Notes: generated from the letters alone by a model not told the origin. Positions 33,689 through 41,648 are shown, counted from the stretch's first letter. The stretch is DNA of 41,648 nucleotides from Xanthobacteraceae bacterium (GCA_019746355.1 JAIESC010000138.1:1-41648), one strand, 5' to 3'. Translations and numbers: made by a program.

Positions 33689-33728
33689 TAGAGCCGTTCC
33701 CGATTCCGCAGGAACGGGAACGGCTCTA
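33689..33728. repeat. Perfect 14-bp inverted repeat before the second Bug gene
   Basis: TAGAGCCGTTCCCG (33689-33702) is the exact reverse complement of 33715-33728, with a 12-base loop. It ends 20 bases before the ATG at 33749, between the first palindrome and the ribosome-binding site GGGAAGGGG. The hairpin could act as a terminator-like barrier between the amidohydrolase and the Bug gene, or as a dispersed REP unit; there is no T run. Confidence 0.75.
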
Positions 33729-33748
33729 AACGAACGGGAAGGGGCATC

Positions 33749-34723
33749 ATGAACTCGAAGATCACGCGCCGCTCGGCCATCGCCGGGCTCTCCGCCGTCA
33801 CGCTTGCACCGGCGTTCGCGCAGCCGGCGCGGCCCGAAGGCACCATCACCATCGCGCATGGTTTTACGCCGGGCGGCAATGTCGATCTGACCGCGCGCCT
33901 GATCGCCGAGCGGCTCGCCGCGCGGCTTAACCAGCAGGTGATCGTCGAGCCGCGGCCGGGCGCGGGCGGCTCGACCGCGGCGGCGTCCGTCGCGCGTGCT
34001 GTGCCCGACGGCAAGACGCTGTTTCTCGCCGCCGGCGGGCACGCGGTGTCGGCCGCGATCTACAAGTCGCTGCCGTACAAGCCGCTCGAGGATTTTTCCT
34101 GGATCAGCATGCTGTCGGACTTCCCGTTCGTGTTCGTCACCTATCCCGATCACCCGGCGAAGAACCTCGCCGCGTTCATCGCCCGGGCGAAATCCGAGCC
34201 CGGCAAGCTGCTCTGCGCCCATCCGGGCAACGGCACCGGCCAGCATCTGGCGCTGGAGCTGTTCGCGGCGACGGCGGGCATCAAGGTGCAGAGCGTGCCC
34301 TATCGCGGCTCGCCGCAGGCCGCGACCGATCTCCTCGGCAAGCGCGTCGACGCCTTCATGGACAACATGACCGTGGTTGCCGAGATGGTGCGCGACGGGC
34401 GGCTGCGCGCGCTCGGCATCACCGGCCCGTCGCGGTTCTTCGTGCTGCCCGACGTGCCGACCTTCGCCGAGCAGGGCGTTAAGGACTACGCGGTGACGTC
34501 CTGGCTCGGGCTGGCCGGCCCCGCCGGAATCCCTGCGCCGATGCTGGCGAAGCTCAACGAGGAGGCGGTGGCAAGCCTCAAGGAGCCCGACACCATCGAG
34601 CGGCTGAGGAAGATCGGCGGCGAGGCGCGCCCGACCACGTCGGAGGCGTACCGCGCGCGCGTCGCCTCCGACATCGAGAAGTGGACCAGGACCGTCGCCA
34701 GCGCCAACATCGAGCGGATTTAG
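33749..34723 (+). CDS. Tripartite tricarboxylate transporter (Bug/TctC) substrate-binding protein 2
   Basis: A 324-residue periplasmic binding protein. The N-terminus has a twin-arginine-like start (KITRRSAIAGLSAVTLAPAFAQP), so export by Tat is possible. Bug signatures: ITIAHGFTPGGNVDLTARLIAERLA, VIVEPRPGAGGSTAAASVARAVPDGKTL, then CAHPGNGTGQHLALELF, SVPYRGSPQAATDLLGKRVDAF and LPDVPTFAEQG. It differs clearly in sequence from the first Bug protein, so the two are not a recent duplication. No TctAB membrane genes are nearby. Confidence 0.9.
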   Translation: MNSKITRRSAIAGLSAVTLAPAFAQPARPEGTITIAHGFTPGGNVDLTARLIAERLAARLNQQVIVEPRPGAGGSTAAASVARAVPDGKTLFLAAGGHAVSAAIYKSLPYKPLEDFSWISMLSDFPFVFVTYPDHPAKNLAAFIARAKSEPGKLLCAHPGNGTGQHLALELFAATAGIKVQSVPYRGSPQAATDLLGKRVDAFMDNMTVVAEMVRDGRLRALGITGPSRFFVLPDVPTFAEQGVKDYAVTSWLGLAGPAGIPAPMLAKLNEEAVASLKEPDTIERLRKIGGEARPTTSEAYRARVASDIEKWTRTVASANIERI

Positions 34724-34872
34724 GGCACACCAGTGCCAGCGTCACGACCGTCAGCGCGCGAGCGTCAATCTCTCCCCGCGGTCATTCCGGGTTCGCCCGC
34801 TCTCCCACAAGGAGCGCGCACAACAACAAGCGCTTCGGCTCTTCTGACGCAGTAAGACCAGGCTTCGGCGCG

Positions 34873-35718
34873 TCAGCGCGGCAGATGGCCCGCGAATGCG
34901 TAGAGCACGCACAGCGCAAGGCTCGACCAGACCGCCGCACTGAAATAGAGCGACATCCAGGCGATCTCGTCCTTCCACTCGGCCAGGTCGTGCGTCACGA
35001 CCCAACGCCTGTTTGCATCGCGGAGACCCCGCAGCGGGCTCAGCGGCCTGCTGCCGTGGGCAACCTCGGCCCGCCATCGCCGCAGATACATCGGCACGTC
35101 GATCGTCACGAGAAACGCCAGATAGCCGGCGATGCCGACGATCGCGATCACGAGGGTCGCGCGAACGAAACCGTCAAACTCCGGCAGCAGCCGGCAAAGG
35201 CCGATCCCGATGATGAAGAAGGTCACCGCCCAGATCGAATTCTCGATGGCGTTGCCCAGGTAGTTCCTGGTCAGCACCGCGTACCAGGAGAAGCATTCCG
35301 CGATCAGGATCAGCGGCACGATCACCCAGGCGACGGTCAACGTGGTGTCCGCGCCCGTCATCGTGCCGAGCTGGTGCAGGATCATCGCCCATTGCACCGC
35401 GAAGGCGACCTCGGCCACGGTTGCGACCGACCGTCCGACCGTGACGCTCGACAGCCAGGTGTCGAACAGGCAGATGCGTTGAACGTCCGCGCGCGGCAGG
35501 AATGACCGGAATGCGCAGCCGAACACATAGGCCGCACAGAGCAGGAGCATGAGCTCGATGCCGGACGCGCCGCCGGTCCGCGGTTCCAGAAGGCTGCTGT
35601 ACAGCACGAACCAGGCCGCGATATTGACGCCGCTGACCAGCGTCAAAAATCCCCACCATCGGGCCACCGGATTGGACCAGTTCAGAACCCTTGACCGCGC
35701 CGGCACCTGCAAGCTCAT
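34873..35718 (-). CDS. Multi-pass membrane protein of unknown function
   Basis: A 281-residue protein with about seven hydrophobic segments (for example WGFLTLVSGVNIAAWFVLY, LMLLLCAAYVFGCAF, VAWVIVPLILIAECFSW, TLVIAIVGIAGYLAFLV and YFSAAVWSSLALCVLYAFAG). A polar loop of about 50 residues precedes the last helix. The start is ATG 35718, which has GGAG eight bases upstream; a GTG three codons earlier is an alternative. No known family was recognised. It lies alone on the minus strand between the second Bug gene and erpA. Confidence 0.75.
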   Translation of the reverse strand: MSLQVPARSRVLNWSNPVARWWGFLTLVSGVNIAAWFVLYSSLLEPRTGGASGIELMLLLCAAYVFGCAFRSFLPRADVQRICLFDTWLSSVTVGRSVATVAEVAFAVQWAMILHQLGTMTGADTTLTVAWVIVPLILIAECFSWYAVLTRNYLGNAIENSIWAVTFFIIGIGLCRLLPEFDGFVRATLVIAIVGIAGYLAFLVTIDVPMYLRRWRAEVAHGSRPLSPLRGLRDANRRWVVTHDLAEWKDEIAWMSLYFSAAVWSSLALCVLYAFAGHLPR

Positions 35719-35806
35719 GGATCGCACTCCGCATGCAACCGAACTGATATTTTACGGTCGTTTTTCTGTCACAAACCAGGGTCGGGTCGCGGCAAAATGC
35801 GGTTGC

Positions 35807-35830
35807 GGCGCTCCGCCTTCGGCGGGCGCC
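35807..35830. repeat. GC-rich hairpin downstream of erpA
   Basis: GGCGC-T-CCGCC, loop TTC, GGCGG-GCGCC: a 10-bp stem with one bulged base, 30 bases beyond the erpA stop on the minus strand. No T run follows on that strand, so a REP-like or mRNA-stabilising role is more likely than intrinsic termination. Confidence 0.6.
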
Positions 35831-35860
35831 CCGGAATGGGCTGGTGGAGAGAGGAAGCGG

Positions 35861-36187
35861 TTAAAGCGAAAAGCTCGTGCCGCAGCCGCAGGAGGTCTTG
35901 GCCTGCGGGTTGTTGACCTTGAACGACGCGCCGATCAGGTCGTCGACGAAATCGACCTCGGAGCCGGCGAGATACTGCAGCGACACCGGGTCGACCAGCA
36001 TGGTCACGCCGTCGCGCTCGATGGTGACGTCATCGTCGGCCTTGGCGTTCTCGACATCGAACTTGTACTGGAAGCCCGAGCAGCCGCCGCCCAGGACGCT
36101 CAGCCGCAGCATGGTGCCCGACGGCTCGGCCTTGAGGATCTGGCCGATCTTCTTCGCCGCCCGTTCGGTGATCGTGAGGTCGGTCAT
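35861..36187 (-). CDS. erpA: Iron-sulfur cluster insertion protein ErpA (A-type carrier)
   Basis: A 108-residue A-type Fe-S carrier. The three cluster ligands are C36 in GGGCSGFQYKF and C100 and C102 in SCGCGTSF. It delivers clusters to apoproteins. The ATG at 36187 follows AGGATTGG; three codons upstream in frame is another ATG (36196) with worse spacing. The order erpA (minus) and dgt (plus), divergent, is common in Hyphomicrobiales. Confidence 0.93.
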   Translation of the reverse strand: MTDLTITERAAKKIGQILKAEPSGTMLRLSVLGGGCSGFQYKFDVENAKADDDVTIERDGVTMLVDPVSLQYLAGSEVDFVDDLIGASFKVNNPQAKTSCGCGTSFSL

Positions 36188-36295
36188 CGCGTCCAATCCT
36201 TCGCGCTCACGGCCTGTAGGCCCGCCTGCGCCTCCCGTGATAGGTAAGTGCGCAAGCCGCCAAGGTCAATCGAGCAGGGTTTCCGGGCGAAAGTT

Positions 36296-37501
36296 ATGGC
36301 GATTCCAGGGTTCGCGCCTGCGACCTATGCGTCCGATCCGGCCAGAAGCCGCGGCCGGCGATATGCCGAATCTCCGAGCGCCACCCGCAGCGACTTCCGC
36401 CGCGACTGCGACCGCATCATCCATTCGGCCGCGTTCCGCCGGCTCGCCTACAAGACCCAGGTGTTCGTCTTCCACGAGGGCGACCACTTCCGCAACCGCC
36501 TGACCCACACCTTGGAAGTGACGCAAGTCGCGCGCTCGATCGCCCGGGCTCTGGCGCTCGATGAGGATCTCGCCGAGGCCTCGGCGCTCGGCCACGACCT
36601 CGGCCATCCGCCGTTCGGCCACGCCGGCGAGCGCGCGCTCGATCAATGCCTCGGCCTGTTCGGCGGCTTCGACCACAACGCGCACACGCTGCATGTCGTC
36701 ACGTCGCTGGAGCGCCGCTACGCCGACTTCGACGGGCTCAATCTCACCTGGGACACGCTCGAGGGCCTGGTGAAGCACAACGGCCCGCTGACCGATCGCG
36801 ACGGGCGTCCGGTCGAGCGCTACCGTGAGCGCGGCCTGCCGCGCGTCATCGCCGAATACTCCCGCGTCCACGACCTCGATCTCTGGAGCTGGCCGAGCGC
36901 GGAGGCGCAGGCCGGCGCGATCTCCGACGACATCGCCTACGACGCCCACGACATCGACGACGGGCTCCGCGCCGGGATGTTCGAGATCGGCGATCTTGAA
37001 GGGCTGCCGCTGATCGGCGACATCCTGCGCGACATCGCCAGGGAACACACCAGGCTCGATCCGGGCCGCCGCGCCCACGAGCTCATTCGCCGCGTCCTCA
37101 CCCGCATGATCGAGGACGTGATCGCCGAGAGCCGCCGTCGCCTCAATGCGCTCGATCCAAAATCCGCAACCGGCATCCACAACGCAGGCGCCCCGGTGAT
37201 CGGCTTCTCGGCGGCCTTCGCCGAAGCCGACAAGGCGATCAAGGCGTTCCTCTATCCGCGGCTCTACCGCCATGCCCGGATCATGCGGATCATGGGCGAG
37301 GCCGAGGCGGTGGTGCGGCGGCTGTTCGAGCGCTTGGTGCAGGCGCCGGCCGACCTGCCGCCGGAATGGCTCGCGGGCCTGGAGCCGGGGGACGCGGTCG
37401 GTCGGGCGCTGCGCATTGCCGATTACATCGCCGGCATGACCGACCGCTATGCGATCGGCGAGCACGCCCGGCTGTTCGGCTGGACGCCGGAGCTGAAGTG
37501 A
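36296..37501 (+). CDS. dgt: Deoxyguanosinetriphosphate triphosphohydrolase-like protein
   Basis: HD-domain dNTP triphosphohydrolase of about 401 residues. The metal site appears as FRNRLTHTLEV and ALGHDLGHPPFGHAGE, with a third aspartate in ISDDIAYDAHDIDDGL. DFRRDCDRIIHSAAFRRLAYKTQVF is the family N-terminal motif. The start is the ATG at 36296, giving MAIPGFAPATYASDPARS; an upstream GTG at 36248 would add 16 residues. The C-terminus reads [22 protein letters not shown]. Those last bases are repeated downstream at 39971-40034, beyond the autotransporter. Confidence 0.92.
   Translation: MAIPGFAPATYASDPARSRGRRYAESPSATRSDFRRDCDRIIHSAAFRRLAYKTQVFVFHEGDHFRNRLTHTLEVTQVARSIARALALDEDLAEASALGHDLGHPPFGHAGERALDQCLGLFGGFDHNAHTLHVVTSLERRYADFDGLNLTWDTLEGLVKHNGPLTDRDGRPVERYRERGLPRVIAEYSRVHDLDLWSWPSAEAQAGAISDDIAYDAHDIDDGLRAGMFEIGDLEGLPLIGDILRDIAREHTRLDPGRRAHELIRRVLTRMIEDVIAESRRRLNALDPKSATGIHNAGAPVIGFSAAFAEADKAIKAFLYPRLYRHARIMRIMGEAEAVVRRLFERLVQAPADLPPEWLAGLEPGDAVGRALRIADYIAGMTDRYAIGEHARLFGWTPELK
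37432..37490 (+). repeat. dgt-tail direct repeat, copy 1 (inside dgt)
   Basis: 59 bases of the 3' end of dgt, repeated in the same orientation at 39971-40029 with 52 of 59 identical and no gaps. The two copies bracket the autotransporter region of about 2.5 kb. Confidence 0.85.
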
Positions 37502-37761
37502 CTTGGAAATCGAAACGGTGGTGGTCCCCGGGTAGACCTCGGCAAGGATCGCCAAAGTAATGGCCAGGGCCTGTGCGGCGCGCCTGTGCCCTCATTGCCA
37601 CTGTGCTGCAACTTGGCTGTCCACATGGCGCGTTGGCCCGTGACTTGAGGACGACGGCTGGTAAGCTTTGCGGCACTGGAATGTGGGTGGGAATGACGTC
37701 TCGCCCCGGGTCGGGGCGAATGGGTGACGCGTACGGGTTGTTGAGTTTTCGCCGTGCGCAG

Positions 37762-39960
37762 ATGCGCGGCCGCCGCGGTGCGTTGGCCCTGCTGGCGGCG
37801 ATCGCGGCCGCCACGCTGTGGCCCGGGCCTGCGGCGCGGGCGCAGCAATGCGCGACCGCCGGCACCAACCAGACCTGCACCAACTCGATCTTCCTCTCGG
37901 GTGGCGCAACCGGCCTGTTCGACAACGCCACGGTCACCGTCACCAATACGGATACCGGCACCATCTCGGGTGGCGGCGGCATCTTGGCCACCGACGCCAA
38001 CGTGATCAATTTCGGGACCATCACCGGCAGCGTCGCCTTCGGCGTCTTCGCCAACGCCACCGCCAGCGTCACCAATTTTGGCACCATCACGGGCGCCACT
38101 GACGGCATTGTCGGCGGCACCACCGCCAACGTGACCAATTCTGGCACCATCACGGGCGTCAGCGGCAGCGGCATCGGCGCCAACGACACCGCCAATGTGA
38201 CCAATTCCGGAACCATCAGGGGCGGCACCATCGCCATTGCGGCGAACAACACCGCCAACGTCACCAATTCCAGCACCATCGTGGGTGGCGCCAGCGGCGT
38301 CTTCGGCCTCACCAACGCCAACGTGATCAATTCCGGCACCATCACGGGCGGCGTCGACTACGGCATCGTCAGCAGCGGCAACGCCAACGTCACCAATTCC
38401 GGTACGATCAGGGGCGCCGCTGACGGCGTCTTCGGCGCCACCGTCGACGTGACCAATTCCGGCACCATCACGGGCGGCTCCGGCCGCGGCATCAGTGCCG
38501 GCGTCGCCAATATCATCAATTCGGGAACCATCACCGGCGGCAGCGAGGGCATCGGCGCCATCACCGGCAGCGTGAGCAATTCCGGCACCATCACGGGCGG
38601 CACATTCGGCATCCAGATCGGTGCGGGCAGCGTCACCAATTCCGGGACCATCATCGGCCCCATCGCGATCGAGTTCTTCACCGGCACGGCCGACACGCTG
38701 ACGCTGTTGCCCGGCTCGCGCATCGTCGGCGCGATCGTGCTCGGCGGCGCGATCGGCGGCAGCGACACCGTCAACTTCCGCGGCGGCAACCACAATCTCA
38801 CCTTCGACACGCTCGCCGGCGCGACCGTCACCGGCACCACGCCGTTTGTCGTGGTCGGCAATCAGGCGGTGGCGATAGACGTGACGCCGTTCGTCGTGGC
38901 GGGGACGATGCTCGGCGACTTCAGCCGCAGCGTCTCGGCGGTGGTGCCGATGTTCGACAATCAGCCCGCGGCGGGCGGCGCGCCGATGGCGTTCGCCGCG
39001 CCAGGCTCGCCGTCCTCGGTCGTCGCAGCGGCGTTCGATCACATCCCGGGGCTCTCGGCCTATGCGGCGGACACTGTCGCGTTCAAGGCGCCGACGGTGA
39101 CGCACGCCGACGGCACCATCTTCTGGGCGCGCGGCTTCGGTGGCCAGCGCATCCAGCAGGCCGACGGCGTGATCCTGCGCAACGTCAGCAACTTTTTCGG
39201 CGGCGCGATGGGCATGGACAAGGTGGTGTCGCCGAACCTGCGGATCGGCGGCTTCATCGGCGCGGGCACCACGCGCTCCAGCATCGCGCTGAACTCCGGC
39301 GACAGCGACAGCAATCTCGGCTTCGGCGGGCTCTATGCGCGCTATTGGATGGGCGCGTCTTTCCTGCACGCCGCGGTGCAGGGCGGCGGCTCGCACAACG
39401 ACACCACGCGCAACATCAACAACAACCTGGTCCTGGGCGGGCTCGAAACGGCGAAGGCGAGCTACAACGGCTGGTACGTCAGCCCCGAGCTGACGCTCGG
39501 CCACCGCATCGCGCTCGGCCACTTGCTCGGCGCGCAGCACACGCTCACGCCCAGCATCCAGGTGCGCTATCTCTACGGCTCGTTCGGCAGCTACACCGAG
39601 ACCGGATCGACCGCAAACCTCACGGTCAACGGCCAGACGGTGCAGACGCTGGAGGAGCGGGCCGAGTTGAAGCTCACGCGCGCGACGTTCCTCAACCCAT
39701 ACTCGACGCTGCTGGTGCATCTCACCGGCGGCGCGCTCGGCATCCAGCGGGTCGGCGGCAACAGCGTCAACGCCGTGCTGCTCGGCCAGGCGATCCCGTT
39801 CGCGATGCCGGGCAAGGACGACGTCTGGGGCGGCTATGGTGGGCTCGGCATGGAATTCCGCCACCACAACGTCGCGGTGTTCGGCGCGGCCGAGTATCTC
39901 GCGCTCAACGACGACAGCAGCGTGGTCAGCGGCAAGGCCGGGGTGCGCGTCGCGTTCTGA
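37762..39960 (+). CDS. Autotransporter with NSGTITG-repeat passenger and C-terminal beta-barrel
   Basis: Type V secreted protein of 732 residues. The signal peptide ALALLAAIAAATLWPGPAARAQ is followed by a cysteine pair (QQCATAGTNQTC). The passenger, roughly residues 60-302, has about twelve degenerate units of VTNSGTITGG type spaced 17-25 residues apart, expected to form a beta-helix. The barrel starts near residue 450 (DGTIFWARGFGGQRI) and ends with a C-terminal phenylalanine (SGKAGVRVAF), as required for BamA recognition. Start 37762 is chosen for the signal peptide; ATGs at 37720 and 37573 are alternatives, and 37720 sits right after a 7-bp hairpin. Function is probably adhesion or surface interaction (inference). 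Confidence 0.88.
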   Translation: MRGRRGALALLAAIAAATLWPGPAARAQQCATAGTNQTCTNSIFLSGGATGLFDNATVTVTNTDTGTISGGGGILATDANVINFGTITGSVAFGVFANATASVTNFGTITGATDGIVGGTTANVTNSGTITGVSGSGIGANDTANVTNSGTIRGGTIAIAANNTANVTNSSTIVGGASGVFGLTNANVINSGTITGGVDYGIVSSGNANVTNSGTIRGAADGVFGATVDVTNSGTITGGSGRGISAGVANIINSGTITGGSEGIGAITGSVSNSGTITGGTFGIQIGAGSVTNSGTIIGPIAIEFFTGTADTLTLLPGSRIVGAIVLGGAIGGSDTVNFRGGNHNLTFDTLAGATVTGTTPFVVVGNQAVAIDVTPFVVAGTMLGDFSRSVSAVVPMFDNQPAAGGAPMAFAAPGSPSSVVAAAFDHIPGLSAYAADTVAFKAPTVTHADGTIFWARGFGGQRIQQADGVILRNVSNFFGGAMGMDKVVSPNLRIGGFIGAGTTRSSIALNSGDSDSNLGFGGLYARYWMGASFLHAAVQGGGSHNDTTRNINNNLVLGGLETAKASYNGWYVSPELTLGHRIALGHLLGAQHTLTPSIQVRYLYGSFGSYTETGSTANLTVNGQTVQTLEERAELKLTRATFLNPYSTLLVHLTGGALGIQRVGGNSVNAVLLGQAIPFAMPGKDDVWGGYGGLGMEFRHHNVAVFGAAEYLALNDDSSVVSGKAGVRVAF

Positions 39961-39970
39961 GGTCCGCTCC

Positions 39971-40034
39971 CGGCATGACCGGCCATTGCGCCATCGGCGA
40001 GCACGCCCGGCTGCTCGGCTGGACGCCGGTGTGA
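39971..40034 (+). pseudogene. Duplicated 3' tail of dgt (copy 2), with its own stop
   Basis: Reads in frame [20 protein letters not shown] and stop at 40032-40034, the counterpart of the dgt C-terminus [22 protein letters not shown]. It begins ten bases after the autotransporter stop. No start codon or upstream dgt sequence is present, so it is a gene fragment. The stop is kept and mismatches cluster in one part, suggesting divergence after duplication or arrival with a foreign segment. Confidence 0.8.
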
Positions 40035-40050
40035 AAGTAGGGGCTCGCGT

Positions 40051-40105
40051 GTCCCGGATGCGGTGCAGCGCGAGCGAAGCGAGTGGTGCACCGCTGATCC
40101 GGGAC
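40051..40105. repeat. Hairpin-forming intergenic repeat upstream of argS
   Basis: GTCCCGGAT-GCGGTGCA (40051-40067) pairs with TGCACCGCTGATCCGGGAC (40087-40105), a stem of about 17 bp with a two-base bulge. A second inverted repeat, GGGACCGT/ACGGTCCC, overlaps its end at 40101-40133. The unit resembles common Bradyrhizobium intergenic repeats (recalled). Confidence 0.65.
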
Positions 40106-40142
40106 CGTTCCAGACACCGCCTTTGGTACGGTCCCGGGTTTG

Positions 40143-40175
40143 CCATAGCGCGTCGAAGACGCGCGTAAACGCGCT
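40143..40175 (-). repeat. 33-base dispersed repeat, copy B
   Basis: Identical over 33 bases to the reverse complement of 31433-31465. It lies 80 bases before the argS start, next to other hairpin repeats, in the 220-base gap left after the duplicated dgt tail. Confidence 0.8.
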
Positions 40176-40254
40176 TATGGCACCGCTGTGCGCTGCGCTG
40201 CGCCCGGGACACGAGGCTCGCCTCGCCAAAGGCGATTTGCTATCACCCGCGCGC

Positions 40255-41648
40255 ATGAACGTTTTCCAGGTTTTCACCCAGCACGTCCGCACCGCCGTCG
40301 AGACGCTGGCCAGGGCCGGCGCGGTTCCGGCCACGCTCGACCTGTCGCGCATCGTCGTCGAGCCGCCGCGCGAGGCGAGCCATGGCGATCTCGCGACCAA
40401 TGCGGCGATGGCGCTGGCGAAAGACGCCGGCATGAAGCCGCGCGAGCTCGCCGAGAAGATCGCGGCCGAGCTCGGCAAGCTTCCCGAGGTCACCAGGACC
40501 GAGATCGCAGGGCCCGGCTTCATCAACCTTGCGCTCGACCCGATGGTGTGGCGCGAGGCGCTGGCCGATGCGGTGCGCGCTGCCGCAAACTACGGCAAAG
40601 GCACCGTCGGTGCCGGCAAGCCTGTCAACGTCGAATACGTCTCCGCCAATCCCACCGGGCCGATGCATGTCGGCCATTGCCGCGGCGCGGTGTTCGGCGA
40701 TGCGCTCGCCAATTTGCTGGCGTTTGCGGGCTTCGCCGTGACCCGCGAATACTACATCAACGACGCAGGCGCCCAGGTCGACGTGCTCGCCCGCTCGGCC
40801 TACCTGCGCTACCGCGAGGCGCTCGGCGAGAACATCGGCGATATTCCAGAGGGCTTCTATCCGGGCGACTATCTCAAGCCGGTGGGCGAGGCGCTGAAAA
40901 AGGAGTTCGGCGACACGCTCAAACCCATGAGCGAGGCGCAATGGCTGCCGCTGGTGCGCGGCAAGGCGATCGCGATGATGATGGTCGCGATCAAGGAGGA
41001 TCTCGCGGCGCTGAACGTCCAGCACGACATCTTCTTTTCCGAGCGTTCGCTCATCGAAGGGGCCGATCAGGTCGGCGCGACCATCGAATGGCTGCGCGCG
41101 AAGGGCTATGTCTACGAGGGCCGCCTGCCGCCGCCGAAGGGCGCGCCGGTCGACGACTACGAGGACCGCGAGCAGACGCTGTTTCGCGCGACCGCGTTCG
41201 GCGACGACGTCGACCGTCCGCTGAAGAAGTCCGACGGCAGCTACACCTACTTTGCCTCCGACATTGCCTACCACAAGTCGAAGTTCGACCGCGGCTTCGG
41301 CGACATGATCGACGTCTGGGGCGCCGACCACGGCGGCTACATCAAGCGCATGAGGGCCGCGGTGAAGGCGGTCTCCGGCGACACCGCCGACCTCGACGTC
41401 AAGGTCGTCCAGCTCGTCAAGCTCAGCCGCGACGGCGTCGAAGTGAAGATGTCGAAGCGCTCCGGCGAGTTCGTGACGTTGCGCGAGGTGGTGGAGGAGG
41501 TGGGGCGCGATGCGGTCCGCTTCATGATGCTCTACCGCAAGAACGACGCGGTGCTCGACTTCGACATGGCGAAGGTCAAGGAGCAGTCGAAGGACAACCC
41601 GGTCTTCTACGTCCAGTACGGCCACGCCCGCGGCCATTCGATCTTCCG
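40255..41648 (+). CDS. argS: Arginine-tRNA ligase, N-terminal part (3' end outside window)
   Basis: The frame from ATG 40255 stays open to the end of the window, giving 464 residues. It begins [19 protein letters not shown], contains the ArgRS N-terminal domain [21 protein letters not shown], the HIGH box as HVGH in [18 protein letters not shown], and [10 protein letters not shown]. The KMSKS-like site is [13 protein letters not shown]. Charges tRNA-Arg. In related bacteria argS commonly follows dgt; here an autotransporter and repeats lie between. The DALR anticodon-binding domain is beyond the window. Confidence 0.97.
   Translation, partial: MNVFQVFTQHVRTAVETLARAGAVPATLDLSRIVVEPPREASHGDLATNAAMALAKDAGMKPRELAEKIAAELGKLPEVTRTEIAGPGFINLALDPMVWREALADAVRAAANYGKGTVGAGKPVNVEYVSANPTGPMHVGHCRGAVFGDALANLLAFAGFAVTREYYINDAGAQVDVLARSAYLRYREALGENIGDIPEGFYPGDYLKPVGEALKKEFGDTLKPMSEAQWLPLVRGKAIAMMMVAIKEDLAALNVQHDIFFSERSLIEGADQVGATIEWLRAKGYVYEGRLPPPKGAPVDDYEDREQTLFRATAFGDDVDRPLKKSDGSYTYFASDIAYHKSKFDRGFGDMIDVWGADHGGYIKRMRAAVKAVSGDTADLDVKVVQLVKLSRDGVEVKMSKRSGEFVTLREVVEEVGRDAVRFMMLYRKNDAVLDFDMAKVKEQSKDNPVFYVQYGHARGHSIF

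Noticed and set aside
37939..38690. CRISPR-like array in the repeated region
   Set aside because: The repeats are in frame, degenerate and part of a beta-helix passenger; spacers are not unique and no cas genes are present.
37447..40212. Minus-strand open frame (921 codons) with repetitive sequence opposite the autotransporter
   Set aside because: The apparent repeats merely mirror the passenger repeats on the plus strand; no start signal or domain is seen.

Overview
The window looks like chromosomal DNA of an alphaproteobacterium of the order Hyphomicrobiales (Rhizobiales), probably close to Bradyrhizobium, Rhodopseudomonas or Pseudolabrys. The evidence is very GC-rich coding, a PopZ/DUF2497 tail, a Bradyrhizobium-like haem locus (hmuTUV-hemP divergent from a receptor, an HmuD/HmuQ-type haem oxygenase, hutX and exbBD-tonB), an ExoR-type Sel1 protein, the order erpA-dgt-(insert)-argS, and intergenic palindromes of the kind that crowd rhizobial genomes. 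No rRNA, tRNA, CRISPR array, transposase or integrase was found.

Layout. 1-390: 3' part of popZ. 419-519: a small element with terminal inverted repeats. 522-10178: a complete haem acquisition locus. On the minus strand hemP-hmuT-hmuU-hmuV encode the inner-membrane ABC importer. On the plus strand are the TonB-dependent haem receptor, a haem-degrading monooxygenase, the haem carrier HutX, a small exported protein of unknown function, ExbB, ExbD and TonB. 10179-10841: a 663-base gene-free stretch holding at least eight consecutive hairpins. 10842-12056: an MFS exporter, divergent from valS (12119-14887). valS is followed by overlapping genes for a metallophosphoesterase and a DUF2459 protein, then an NTF2-like protein, an NAD-binding epimerase-like protein and prfC.

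19423-25507: an outer-membrane beta-barrel protein (minus), an M50 membrane protease whose N-terminus is split by frameshifts, a 3-methyladenine DNA glycosylase (minus), ilvD, an exoR-like Sel1 gene and exonuclease III (minus). 25748-30112: an RND efflux adaptor and permease pair. 30118-34723: two tripartite-tricarboxylate-type (Bug) binding proteins flanking two tiny membrane proteins and an ATZ/TRZ-type amidohydrolase. 34873-36187: a multi-pass membrane protein of unknown function and erpA (both minus). 36296-41648: dgt, an autotransporter with about twelve NSGTITG-type repeats, then the 5' part of argS.

The most unusual observations are three. First, a 59-base segment of the 3' end of dgt (52 of 59 identical, with its own in-frame stop) recurs immediately downstream of the autotransporter, so that gene sits between two copies of the dgt tail. 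Second, there is a dense hairpin array at 10573-10763. Third, the M50 protease has its start, ribosome-binding site and first membrane segment out of frame with the catalytic body. A small uncharacterised exported protein translationally coupled to hutX and upstream of exbB is the best candidate for an undescribed component of haem uptake. Family calls come from recognising motifs by eye; no database search was possible.
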